Assembly (NCBI GenBank): GCA_902585415.1 | Contig: CACIDN010000003.1 | Coordinates: 1-64,000, forward strand | Direction: 5' to 3' | Length of the DNA stretch: 64,000 bases | Origin: an uncultured Pelagibacteraceae bacterium | GTDB lineage: Bacteria; Pseudomonadota; Alphaproteobacteria; Pelagibacterales; Pelagibacteraceae | In this document: one piece after another, positions 21,559 through 29,297 of the stretch | How positions within the stretch are numbered: position 1 is the first letter of the stretch | How the letters are laid out: each line of letters starts with the position of its first letter | Notes under the pieces: model-generated | Database searches by the model: none | Seen by the model: only the letters and a program-made list of their open reading frames with translations | What the model was told of the DNA's origin: nothing | Program-made: the position numbers and the translations under genes

Positions 21559-22501
21559 AGTTGCAATTTTAGATGACTATCAAAATATTTCACAAGAATT
21601 TGTTGACTTAAAAAAATTATCAAAGAAATTTGAAATTAAGGTTTTTCATGAGCCATTTAAAAGTCAAGAAGAAATTGTAGAAAATTTAAAAGAATTTGAA
21701 GCACTGCTGATTATGAGAGAAAGAACAAAATTTACAAAAGAAATAATTAATGATTTACCAAAATTAAAATACATTATGACTAGCGGTATGAGAAATAAAG
21801 CTATAGATATGGATGCTGTAAACCATAAAAAAATAATTGTTTGTGGGACTGAATTAAGTATTAATTCAACTGCAGAATTGACTATTGCCTTGATGCTTGG
21901 ACTTGCAAGAAATTTCAAAAATGAATTAGATAACATGTACCAAGGCTATTGGCAAACTACTGTTGGTTTAGAGTTAAAGGGAAAAATTTTAGGTTTAATT
22001 GGCTTAGGGAAAGTTGGCACCTCAGTTGCTAAGATTGGGAGTGCTTTTGGTATGCAATTGATGGCCTGGAGTGAAAATTTAGATCTCAACAAGTGTAAAG
22101 AATTGAATGTTTTGCCAGTTACAAAAGATCATATAATAGAAAATTCAGATTATCTCTCTATCCATGTTCAGGGTGGAGAGCGTTATGAAAATTGCATTGC
22201 TTTAAAAGAGTTAAAAAAAATGAAAAAAACTTCTTTCTTAATAAATACCTCAAGAGGCTCAATTGTAAATGAAACCGATTTAATCTTGGCTCTCTCTGAA
22301 AAAATAATTGCCGGTGCAGGAATAGATGTTTATGACAATGAGCCATTACCGGAAAACCACAAATTAAGGTTTATCCCTAATGCTTTAATATTACCTCATC
22401 TCGGATATGTCACAGCAGAAAATTACTCGAATTTTTATAATCAAATGTTTGAAAATTTGGAGTCTTGTTTTAATGGTAAACCTAAAAGAGTGATCAATTA
22501 A
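21551..22501 (+). CDS. D-2-hydroxyacid dehydrogenase (NAD-dependent)
   Basis: Interconverts a 2-oxo acid and a D-2-hydroxy acid. The NAD-binding motif GLIGLGKVG is at about 148-156. Catalytic residues can be placed: Arg in NTSRGSIVNE (about 235), Glu in VYDNEPLP (about 264) and His in LPHLGYVT (about 284). The 316-residue length fits the glyoxylate/hydroxypyruvate and phosphoglycerate dehydrogenase-like group. Next to a DadA-like oxidase, it could reduce the 2-oxo acid product, which is inference. It overlaps the DMT transporter gene by 8 bp. Confidence 0.9.
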   Translation: MIKVAILDDYQNISQEFVDLKKLSKKFEIKVFHEPFKSQEEIVENLKEFEALLIMRERTKFTKEIINDLPKLKYIMTSGMRNKAIDMDAVNHKKIIVCGTELSINSTAELTIALMLGLARNFKNELDNMYQGYWQTTVGLELKGKILGLIGLGKVGTSVAKIGSAFGMQLMAWSENLDLNKCKELNVLPVTKDHIIENSDYLSIHVQGGERYENCIALKELKKMKKTSFLINTSRGSIVNETDLILALSEKIIAGAGIDVYDNEPLPENHKLRFIPNALILPHLGYVTAENYSNFYNQMFENLESCFNGKPKRVIN

Positions 22502-22505
22502 TATT

Positions 22506-23396
22506 ATGTTACCAGTAGTCAATCACATAGATTATGTTGCTAAAATTAACGATGATAATAAATTTCCAATTAAAAAGTTTGGAGAACTTGCAAATTACTT
22601 AATAAAACAAAATGTAGTAGATAAATTTTACGAACCTGATTTCTGCTCTGAAAAAACTTTGTGCAGAGCACATTCGTCAGATTATATAAATAGCATTAAA
22701 CAAAAAACCTTAGATATTAAATCCCAAAAAAAAATTGGTTTTCCAATCAATGATAGTGTAGTAAATAGATCCTTTAGAGCTACAGGTGGCACTGTATTAG
22801 CAAGTAAGCTAGCAATTAATCATCGAATTGCATGCAATACCGCAGGTGGTAGTCATCATGCAAGCTATAATGAAGGAGCGGGTTATTGTGTTTTTAATGA
22901 TGTTGCTGTAGCTGCTAAATATTTACAATCAAAAGGTTATGCTAAAAATATATTAGTCGTTGATCTTGACGTTCACCAAGGAAATGGAACATCAGAAATT
23001 TTCAAAAAAGATAGATCTGTTTTTACATTTAGTATGCATTGCAAGTCTAATTATCCCGCAAAAAAAACAGAAGGCGACTTAGATGTTGGCTTAGATGATA
23101 ACGCTGAAGATGAAGAATATCTTAATAAACTTAAGGAAAATATTTTACTATTAAATAAAGAAAATTATGACTTCGTATTTTATGTAGCAGGGGTTGATAT
23201 ACATTTAAACGATAGATTGGGTAAATTAAAAGTTTCTGAAGATGGAATAAAAAAAAGAGATGAAATGATAATAAATAATTTTTTTGAAAAAAATATTCCT
23301 ATTTGTGGAGTTTTAGGTGGTGGCTATAATAAAGATTTTGAAACATTGGTAAGACTTCATGCTATATTACACAAAACTTGTGCATCTATAATATGA
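22506..23396 (+). CDS. Histone-deacetylase-family amidohydrolase (AcuC/HdaH-like)
   Basis: A zinc hydrolase of the arginase/HDAC superfamily, 296 residues. The signature blocks are visible: AGGSHHASYNEGAGYCVFND (about 118-137, catalytic His pair and charge relay), VVDLDVHQGNGTSEIF (about 156-171, zinc Asp and His) and FYVAGVDIHLNDRLG (about 223-237, zinc Asp). Bacterial members deacetylate small acetylated amines such as polyamines, or other amides. It lies in a tight operon with the oxidase, exporter and dehydrogenase, suggesting one catabolic theme. The substrate is not inferable. Its stop overlaps the msrB start (ATGA). Confidence 0.88.
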   Translation: MLPVVNHIDYVAKINDDNKFPIKKFGELANYLIKQNVVDKFYEPDFCSEKTLCRAHSSDYINSIKQKTLDIKSQKKIGFPINDSVVNRSFRATGGTVLASKLAINHRIACNTAGGSHHASYNEGAGYCVFNDVAVAAKYLQSKGYAKNILVVDLDVHQGNGTSEIFKKDRSVFTFSMHCKSNYPAKKTEGDLDVGLDDNAEDEEYLNKLKENILLLNKENYDFVFYVAGVDIHLNDRLGKLKVSEDGIKKRDEMIINNFFEKNIPICGVLGGGYNKDFETLVRLHAILHKTCASII

Positions 23397-23761
23397 GAAA
23401 AAATCCTAATTTAACATCAGAGCAAAAATTAATTTTATTTGAGGAAGGAACTGAAAGACCAGGATCTAGTGAATTAAATTTTGAAAAAAGAGAAGGAAGT
23501 TATCATTGTGCTAATTGTGATAAAAAACTCTTTGATTCGAAAAAGAAATTTGAGAGTGGTTCTGGATGGCCGTCTTTTTTTGACTCCCTACCAGATGCAT
23601 TTGAAACCAAGATAGATCATCATATTGGATATGCAAGAACCGAATATCATTGTAAAAATTGTGGCGGTCATCATGGTCACATATTTGAAGATGGGCCCAA
23701 ACCCACTGGCAAAAGATACTGCAATAATGGTCTTTGCTTGGTATTTAAACCAAAAATTTAA
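23393..23761 (+). CDS. msrB: Peptide-methionine (R)-S-oxide reductase MsrB
   Basis: Reduces methionine-R-sulfoxide in proteins with thioredoxin. Two CxxC pairs bind structural zinc: CANCDKK near 40 and CKNCGGHHGH near 87. The substrate block SGSGWPSFFDSL is intact, and the active-site region PTGKRYCNNG holds the catalytic Cys. I chose the ATG in the ATGA overlap with the upstream gene, giving 122 residues; a frame upstream (MCIYN...) adds only five residues inside the neighbour. It closes the group. Confidence 0.95.
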   Translation: MRKNPNLTSEQKLILFEEGTERPGSSELNFEKREGSYHCANCDKKLFDSKKKFESGSGWPSFFDSLPDAFETKIDHHIGYARTEYHCKNCGGHHGHIFEDGPKPTGKRYCNNGLCLVFKPKI

Positions 23762-23796
23762 TTGTATAATTCTTAAAATTTAATTATTAAACAAAA

Positions 23797-24681
23797 GTGA
23801 AAAAAATTCTTAAAATATTTATAACCTTGTTTTTTGCTACAGAGGTATACGCGGATACTTTAAATGATGTAATAAATAAAGTTTATGACAAAGGCTCTGA
23901 AAAAGTAGAGACATATTTACAAAATGTATTAGATGGACCTGGAGAGACAGAGGTATCTATATCTACGAAGAATGAAAACAAGCCAACTGGCACAATTATG
24001 ATTGTTAGACCTTATTCAATAAATGAAAAAGACATAAAATTTTACCAAGCTCAGTTTAACAGTTATCACGTTTTAGGTGATACAAGACAATCACTTAATT
24101 ATGGAGTTGGTAAGAGATTTTTATCTGATGATGAAAGTTACTTTTGGGGGATCAATAGTTTTATAGATTTGGATAAAGAATTTAATAGCAGGATAAGTTT
24201 AGGTTCGGAATTAAAGGCCTCAAATTTTAATGTTTCTGGAAACTATTATTTAGATTCAATGGGTGGCTCACAAAATGTTGGATCTGATACGGAGAGAGTA
24301 TTAGATGGATACGATATTGAAATTGAGGGTCAACTTCCATACGCACCTTGGGCTAATGTTTCTTATAACTCTTATACATGGGAAGCTATAAAAGCTTCTA
24401 GTGACTCTGAGGGAGATATTTATTCTACAACAATAAATCTTTCAAATGACTTAACACTTAAAGCTGGTTATGACGATAATAACATAAGCGATAGTATGGA
24501 TTTTATAAAGCTGACTTACAAATTTGGTGGAAAAGATAGGCCGACTATATCTGATGGTTTTTCAACCACTGCATTTGAGAATTCTGATGTAAGAGAAGAA
24601 ATATTAACTAAAGTCAAGCGAAGCAATATAATTACACTTGAGGTAGAAAGCACAGGAGTAGTTATAACTAATGGTAATTAA
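23797..24681 (+). CDS. Inverse-autotransporter-type (intimin/invasin-like) outer-membrane beta-domain protein
   Basis: A 294-residue exported protein; the GTG start is chosen because it begins a proper signal peptide (MKKILKIFITLFFATEVYA). From about residue 95 the strand pattern NYGVGKRFLSDDESYFWGIN, FIDLDKEFNSRISLG, NVSGNYYLDSM, LDGYDIEIEGQLPYAPW resembles the IAT_beta barrel that anchors intimin and invasin, including the hallmark GYDxxxxGxLPxxPW. Unlike intimin there is no C-terminal Ig-like passenger: only about 50 residues follow the barrel. Expected location: outer membrane. A TATAAT box at 23765-23770 may be its -10 element. An exported protein follows 1 bp later and could be its partner. 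Confidence 0.72.
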   Translation: MKKILKIFITLFFATEVYADTLNDVINKVYDKGSEKVETYLQNVLDGPGETEVSISTKNENKPTGTIMIVRPYSINEKDIKFYQAQFNSYHVLGDTRQSLNYGVGKRFLSDDESYFWGINSFIDLDKEFNSRISLGSELKASNFNVSGNYYLDSMGGSQNVGSDTERVLDGYDIEIEGQLPYAPWANVSYNSYTWEAIKASSDSEGDIYSTTINLSNDLTLKAGYDDNNISDSMDFIKLTYKFGGKDRPTISDGFSTTAFENSDVREEILTKVKRSNIITLEVESTGVVITNGN

Positions 24682-24682
24682 A

Positions 24683-25393
24683 ATGATAAAAATTTTATTT
24701 TCTATAATATTAAGTTTATTTTTATTTCAAAATGTTTATTCAGCTAATGGTGATGGTAGTGGTCAACCTACTCAGTACGAGGTAACTATGAAAAAAGTTG
24801 AGTTATGTACTGATCTAGCATGTTCATCACCTTTTACTCTTGGAGAAAAAAGTATGGCTGCAGATATTGTGCCATCTGAGGGAGGCAAAGACGTTGGAAA
24901 TTATGCCTCAACTTCTGGAATACCTGTAGGAATTGTCTATACTCATTTAAGAGTAACCTTAGATAGAACATTTAAAATAACAGGGAGTGTAACAGCTGGA
25001 ACAGGAGGAGATCAAAAAGATTGTGCAACAGATGGTGGCAATAATGCAGGTGCTACTCAAATGACAGTTGGAACAGATGGAGGAACTCCTGCTGAAGAAT
25101 CGATGTTCTTAGTTGACGCCGGTAGTTATGTAACTCTTAGCGGAAAAAGGGCAGGTGATGTAGGATTGGATAATCATTTACAAATTAGTTATTCATCACC
25201 TAGTTCAGCTAAATCTATTTCAGTTTCAGGTGATAATGCCCTTTTAGTTTACGAACTTACGGCCCCTTATCAGAAAACTTTAAGAGCACCTGTTATTAAA
25301 ATTGCTTTTGATACTTCAGAAGCCATAAGTGCAAACAGCACAGGATGCGCAATGTGGATCGAAGAACCATCAGTATCCATCACACTTCAATAA
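24683..25393 (+). CDS. Exported protein of unknown function
   Basis: I do not recognise the family. From the ATG at 24683 it has a clear signal peptide (MIKILFSIILSLFLFQNVYS-AN) and a mature part of about 215 residues poor in Lys/Arg and rich in Gly, Ser, Thr and Asp, with predicted beta strands. It contains VELCTDLACSSPF (two Cys spaced five apart) and two further Cys later (DQKDCATDGG, STGCAMW), so disulfides are possible. An ATG 12 bp earlier would overlap the upstream gene. With the adjacent barrel protein it may form a surface pair; that is inference from adjacency only. Confidence 0.65.
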   Translation: MIKILFSIILSLFLFQNVYSANGDGSGQPTQYEVTMKKVELCTDLACSSPFTLGEKSMAADIVPSEGGKDVGNYASTSGIPVGIVYTHLRVTLDRTFKITGSVTAGTGGDQKDCATDGGNNAGATQMTVGTDGGTPAEESMFLVDAGSYVTLSGKRAGDVGLDNHLQISYSSPSSAKSISVSGDNALLVYELTAPYQKTLRAPVIKIAFDTSEAISANSTGCAMWIEEPSVSITLQ

Positions 25394-25408
25394 TTAGCTT
25401 TTTAATAA

Positions 25409-25750
25409 ATGATTTTTAAGTTTACTAGTTTTTTAATAGGAATAATCTGGTCTTATTCATTAATAAAAACACAATCCGTATTTAGCAAAAAAGCTGGACT
25501 TATATTTAAAATATTTATAACAAAAGTATCTTGGTTTACCTTGATTGCAGCTATTTATTTTGGTTATAAAAATTTCCAAATAAAATTTGTTCTTATTGGA
25601 TTAATTATCGGATTAATAATAGTTAATTTAGGTTTTTATTATTTAAAAAAAAAGATAAATCAAAAGTTTAATCAAAATCAAATAACAAAATTTAAAAGCT
25701 ATTTTGAATACACACTTATATTTTTGATAGTTTACTTTATTTTATTTTAA
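25409..25750 (+). CDS. Small membrane protein, unknown function
   Basis: A 113-residue, strongly hydrophobic protein with about four membrane helices (roughly 3-20, 38-54, 60-76, 95-112) and a basic loop KKKINQKFNQNQITKFKS. No family is recognisable. It starts 15 bp after the exported protein and its end overlaps the grxC end by 9 bp in convergent orientation. Coding status is supported by length in a gene-dense genome, good ATG position and regular helix pattern. Confidence 0.6.
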   Translation: MIFKFTSFLIGIIWSYSLIKTQSVFSKKAGLIFKIFITKVSWFTLIAAIYFGYKNFQIKFVLIGLIIGLIIVNLGFYYLKKKINQKFNQNQITKFKSYFEYTLIFLIVYFILF

Positions 25751-25996
25751 AACATCCTGAAGTTTGTTATCTTTTTCTAAGGCTCTTATTTCTTCATAAC
25801 CACCGATGTGCTGATCATCAAAAAATATTTGTGGAATAGTTCTTTTACCATTTGTTTTTTTCAGCATTTCATCTAATGCTCCGTCAACTTCTGCAATGTT
25901 AATTTCAGTAAATAGTGCATTATTTCTTTTTAGCAACCTTTTCGCAGCATCGCAATAATTACAAACAGGCCCTGTATAAATAATAATTTTTTTCAT
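25742..25996 (-). CDS. grxC: Glutaredoxin (GrxC-type)
   Basis: An 84-residue thioredoxin-fold protein that reduces disulfides or glutathione mixed disulfides using GSH. The redox centre is C12-N-Y-C15, where most dithiol glutaredoxins have CPYC; the Pro-to-Asn change is unusual and may alter redox potential. The cis-Pro loop RTIPQIFFDDQHIGGYEE (about 53-70), which binds glutathione, is intact. It lies 3 bp downstream of a small conserved gene on the same strand. Confidence 0.92.
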   Translation of the reverse strand: MKKIIIYTGPVCNYCDAAKRLLKRNNALFTEINIAEVDGALDEMLKKTNGKRTIPQIFFDDQHIGGYEEIRALEKDNKLQDVLK

Positions 25997-25999
25997 TAA

Positions 26000-26293
26000 T
26001 TATATATAGTCATTTTTTTTAATTTTTCTTCTTATTTCTTTTCTTGTTTCTTCAAATTTTTTTCTGTGCTTTATACTCTGACCTTTTGCTCTTTTTCTCC
26101 AAAGTCTGAAAGAAGACGGTTTAAGAGATCTTCTCATAATCTTTATAACATCCCCTTCAGATAAACCTGTTTTTGATTTGATGTCTTCAAAAGTTATTCG
26201 GTCTGCCCAAGCGGCCCAAATCACCCAGTCCTGACCTCCTAATTTGGGTTCAGGATTTTTTACTTTTGTGATAGGTCTGCGACTTTTTTTCAT
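26000..26293 (-). CDS. Conserved TIGR03643-type (DUF2805) small protein
   Basis: A 97-residue basic protein containing DWVIWAAWADRITFEDI, TGLSEGDVIKIMRR and SLKPSSFRLWRKRAKG, the conserved core of the TIGR03643/DUF2805 family. No function is established for this family. The pattern, a short helix-turn-helix-like core (FEDIKSKTGLSEGDVIKIMR) with basic flanks, suggests nucleic-acid contact, which is inference. It forms a two-gene unit with grxC and diverges from the LysE-type gene. Confidence 0.85.
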   Translation of the reverse strand: MKKSRRPITKVKNPEPKLGGQDWVIWAAWADRITFEDIKSKTGLSEGDVIKIMRRSLKPSSFRLWRKRAKGQSIKHRKKFEETRKEIRRKIKKNDYI

Positions 26294-26358
26294 AGAATAT
26301 TAATAAATATTAAAAAAAACATTAATGCAATTTTTATGGGGCATGCTATATTAATTTT

Positions 26359-26405
26359 GATAGTCCTATCTAGCCATCTTTAGCTCCCGGTTGTTTAGGA
26401 CTATC
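26359..26405 (+). promoter_or_regulatory. Perfect 10-bp leader hairpin covering the LysE gene ribosome-binding region
   Basis: GATAGTCCTA (26359-26368) and TAGGACTATC (26396-26405) are perfect inverted repeats with a 27-nt loop rich in C and T. The 3' arm contains AGGA, the only Shine-Dalgarno-like sequence before the ATG at 26412, so the fold would hide the ribosome-binding site. A TATATT box at 26347-26352 is suitably placed for a start just before the hairpin. It could be a small riboswitch or thermosensor-like element or a DNA operator; no known riboswitch class was recognised. Confidence 0.5.
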
Positions 26406-26411
26406 TCAGAA

Positions 26412-27026
26412 ATGCTTCCCATAGATTATTTCCTTTTTCTACAAATTATACTTTTTTTGTTCATAACTCCGGGGACGCCGAGAATTGTAATTATATCCTA
26501 CTCTATGAATTATGGTGTGAAAAAATGTGTTTGGGCAGCTTTAGGCGACATTACAGCAAATTTAGTTCAGGCAACTTTAGTAATTTTTTTTATTGGATCT
26601 TTTATCTCTAACAACGGAGATACTTTAAATATACTTAAATGGTTTGGTATCGCTTACTTATTTTATCTTTCTTATGATATATATAAGTCCAGTCCAAAAA
26701 ATTTTAAAAAAAGCTTAATTAAATCAAAAACTTTGCTATCTTTTTTTAAAGATGGTTTTATTGTAGCGGGCACCAGCCCAAAAGCGTGGATATTTTTTCC
26801 ACTAATTTTTCCACAATTTATAAATTTCGATGATAATTATATTTCACAATTTTTAATTTTAATTATTACCTATATGGTATTAGATTTTCTCTCGTTAATT
26901 GGTTATGCAGTTCTTGCAAACAAACTTTTGAGATGGATCAAGGCAAACCCAAGAACAATAAACACAATTTCAGCGTGTGCACTTATTATAATTGGGGTTT
27001 TTATTGGATTTACACAAAATTATTAA
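26412..27026 (+). CDS. LysE/RhtB-family amino-acid exporter
   Basis: Exports amino acids or related small molecules by proton antiport. About 204 residues from the ATG (MLPIDYFLFLQ), with six hydrophobic helices. The family signature near the N-terminus, FLFITPGTPRIVIISYSMNYG (cf. PGPxxxxxxxxxxxxG), and the mid-protein GFIVAGTSPKAWIFF block (cf. NPKA) are visible. A TTG seven codons upstream could extend it but lies inside the leader hairpin, so the ATG is preferred. The leader hairpin suggests ligand or stress control of translation. Substrate unknown. Confidence 0.88.
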   Translation: MLPIDYFLFLQIILFLFITPGTPRIVIISYSMNYGVKKCVWAALGDITANLVQATLVIFFIGSFISNNGDTLNILKWFGIAYLFYLSYDIYKSSPKNFKKSLIKSKTLLSFFKDGFIVAGTSPKAWIFFPLIFPQFINFDDNYISQFLILIITYMVLDFLSLIGYAVLANKLLRWIKANPRTINTISACALIIIGVFIGFTQNY

Positions 27027-27048
27027 TCCGATCGCGTCATATGTTGGC

Positions 27049-27077
27049 TTGCAAAATAATTTAATTATTAGTTTAAT
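27049..27077 (+). promoter_or_regulatory. Candidate promoter for the Liv binding-protein gene
   Basis: TTGCAA (27049-27054), a 17-bp spacer and TTTAAT (27072-27077) lie in the 84-bp gap before the binding-protein gene. This gap also carries an excellent ribosome-binding site, AGGGGGAA, about 8 nt before the ATG, consistent with high expression. The -10 box is weak and other AT-rich choices exist. Confidence 0.3.
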
Positions 27078-27110
27078 TGCATAATTATTAATTAATAGGG
27101 GGAATAAATA

Positions 27111-28349
27111 ATGAAAATAAAAAACATAATCATTACGTTTGTTTCTGCAATAGCACTTTTATTATCAACTTCAGTTGTATCGTTTGCAAAAGTAGTTGGT
27201 GACAAAATAATTTTAGGAGCTGCAATCTCTCTAACTGGAAAATATTCATCTAACGGTGTTCATACTCAAAATGGATACAATTTAGCTGTTGAAAGAATTA
27301 ACAGTATGGGTGGAGTAAAGGTTGGAGGAAAATCTTATAAGTTTGACATTATCTATTACGATGACGAGTCAAATCCTAAAAGAGCAGCACAACTTGCAGA
27401 AAGGTTAATTTCACAAGACGGTGTTGAGTTCATGCTTGGGCCATATAGCTCAGGTTTGACAAAAGCTATAGCACCAGTAACAGAAAAATATGGTGTTCCA
27501 ATGGTTGAAGCAAATGGTGCTTCTAGATCTTTGTTTACTAAAGGTTACAAATATCTATTTGCAGTATTAGCTCCAGCTAATTTGTATCTTGATGTGGCCA
27601 TTGATTTAGCTGTTGAAAAGAATAATGGAAAACCAGTAAGAATAGCACAAGCATTTGAACAAGATGCTTTCTCACAAGATGTTAGATTAGGTATTTTAGA
27701 GGCAGCAAAAAGAACTAACTCTGAAATCATAATCGACGATAAGCTTCCAAAAGAGTTGAATGATATGGCTGCAACATTGGTCAAAGTCAAACAAATGAAG
27801 CCAGATGTTCTAGTCGTGTCAGGACATACGAAGGGAGCTTTAACAGCAATTAGACAAATAGCTGAGATGAAAGTAGATGTTCCGATGTTAGCAATGACGC
27901 ACTGTGATGCTGCGAAGCTTTCAAAGCAACATGGTAAAAATTCACAATATGCGCTATGTGCTTCTCAATGGCACAAATCTTTAACTTACAAAGATAAGTT
28001 TTTTGGTACTGGAATGAAGTATGCAAAAGACTTTGAAAAGCAGTTTAAATATGACCCACCATATCAATCGGCTGAGTCTTCTGCGGCATTATTAGTTTTT
28101 AAAGATGCGTTTGAAAGAGCTAATTCTTTTGATCAAAAGAAAGTAAGAGATGCTCTTGCAGCAACAAATATGCAAACATTTTATGGAAATATAAAGTTCG
28201 CACCAGGCGGTCAAAATGTTGACAAGCCAATGGTTCTTTTCCAAGTGATGTGTGATGACTCAGGAAAATGTGAAAATAAAGTTGTAGCACCAACAAAATG
28301 GGCTTCAGCAAAATTAATTCACCCAATTCCTAGCTGGTCAAAAAGATAA
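27111..28349 (+). CDS. livK: Liv-type ABC transporter periplasmic amino-acid binding protein
   Basis: Captures substrate in the periplasm for the LivHMGF permease encoded downstream. Signal peptide about 1-27 (IITFVSAIALLLSTSVVSFA). The mature part begins VVGDKIILGAAISLTGKYSS, the typical start of Peripla_BP_6 proteins, with QNGYNLAVERINSMGGV and YYDDESNPKRAAQLAERLIS following. At 412 residues it is normal. Substrate class is branched-chain amino acids, amides or a broader amino-acid range; the sequence does not decide. It has the strong AGGGGG ribosome-binding site and is followed by a terminator, giving extra binding protein relative to permease. Confidence 0.92.
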   Translation: MKIKNIIITFVSAIALLLSTSVVSFAKVVGDKIILGAAISLTGKYSSNGVHTQNGYNLAVERINSMGGVKVGGKSYKFDIIYYDDESNPKRAAQLAERLISQDGVEFMLGPYSSGLTKAIAPVTEKYGVPMVEANGASRSLFTKGYKYLFAVLAPANLYLDVAIDLAVEKNNGKPVRIAQAFEQDAFSQDVRLGILEAAKRTNSEIIIDDKLPKELNDMAATLVKVKQMKPDVLVVSGHTKGALTAIRQIAEMKVDVPMLAMTHCDAAKLSKQHGKNSQYALCASQWHKSLTYKDKFFGTGMKYAKDFEKQFKYDPPYQSAESSAALLVFKDAFERANSFDQKKVRDALAATNMQTFYGNIKFAPGGQNVDKPMVLFQVMCDDSGKCENKVVAPTKWASAKLIHPIPSWSKR

Positions 28350-28361
28350 TAAATAAATAAT

Positions 28362-28393
28362 AATACCCCCTAAACTCTAGGGGGTATTTTTTT
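28362..28393 (+). terminator. Intrinsic (attenuating) terminator between binding protein and permease genes
   Basis: An 11-bp stem AATACCCCCTA (28362-28372) / TAGGGGGTATT (28378-28388) with a 5-nt loop is followed by a T-run to 28393. It is stable for this genome because of the five G-C pairs. Since the downstream genes have no other obvious promoter, partial read-through is likely, a common way to make binding protein in excess. Confidence 0.88.
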
Positions 28394-28403
28394 AGGGCAA
28401 ATT

Positions 28404-29297
28404 ATGGATTTCATGGTTTTCCAATATCCGATGATAACTATTCAAGCATGCTTGGATGGAGTTCTTTTAGGAGTATTGTTTGCTTTAATCGCTTACGGGA
28501 TGGCTCTTCAATGGGGCGTGATGAACATCATAAATATTGCTCAAGGTGATCTAGTAATTCTTGGAGGATACATAGCATACTTTATGTATCTATATGGTAT
28601 TCACCCCGCATGGGGAGTAATTGTTTCTCCAATCATAATGTATTTTGTTGGAGTTGGTATTTACAAATTAGTAATTAATAAAGTTGTAGATAGAGACTTA
28701 TTTATATCAATTTTAGCTACTTTTGGAATAAGTATTCTTTTTATGCAATTAATGAATTTTGCATTTGGTGCAGACGTGGTATTAGCTAATTCAGGTTATG
28801 GAACAACTTTTTTGTTTGACAGTAATGTGGTTTTGCCGAATTCAAAAATTTTCTCAGCGGTAGTTAGTATTGTTTTTGCAATCTGTTTAGTAATTTACAT
28901 GAAAAAGTCAAAGCTTGGTCGTGCAATAAGAGCTACGGCTCAAAATGCTAGAGCAGCTAAAATCTTGGGCGTCGATACAGAAAAAGTTTATGCAGCAACA
29001 TTTGGTATTAATGCTGCTTTATGTGGAGTAGCTGGAGCTTTAATTTCAATAACTTTTACTATTCATCCATATATGGGTCTGCCATATACAATTAGATCAT
29101 TTATGATAGTAATCGTTGCAGGTCTTGGAAATTTACCTGGGGTAGCAATGTCTGGGATGGGGTTAGGAGTTTTTGAGGAATTTGCGGATTATCTTTTAGG
29201 AACTGAATTCAGAATCGGTTCAGTCTTCTTATTATTGGTATTAATTCTAGTTTATAGAAGGTTTAAGTTATCAAGGAAAAGGGAATACTTAAAATGA
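28404..29297 (+). CDS. livH: Liv-type ABC transporter permease LivH
   Basis: A 297-residue inner-membrane permease with about eight helices. Family marks include YGMALQWGVMNIINIAQGDL (about 31-50), GRAIRATAQNARAAKILGVD (about 173-192; EAA-like cytoplasmic loop) and GLGNLPGVAMSGMGLGV (about 245-261). Pairs with LivM to form the channel. Its end overlaps the following exported-protein gene by 4 bp (ATGA). Confidence 0.94.
   Translation: MDFMVFQYPMITIQACLDGVLLGVLFALIAYGMALQWGVMNIINIAQGDLVILGGYIAYFMYLYGIHPAWGVIVSPIIMYFVGVGIYKLVINKVVDRDLFISILATFGISILFMQLMNFAFGADVVLANSGYGTTFLFDSNVVLPNSKIFSAVVSIVFAICLVIYMKKSKLGRAIRATAQNARAAKILGVDTEKVYAATFGINAALCGVAGALISITFTIHPYMGLPYTIRSFMIVIVAGLGNLPGVAMSGMGLGVFEEFADYLLGTEFRIGSVFLLLVLILVYRRFKLSRKREYLK

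Noticed and set aside
26391-26411. TTG start giving a seven-residue longer LysE protein
   Set aside because: It lies within the loop and 3' arm of the leader hairpin and adds no hydrophobic or conserved residues; the ATG at 26412 fits the family start better.
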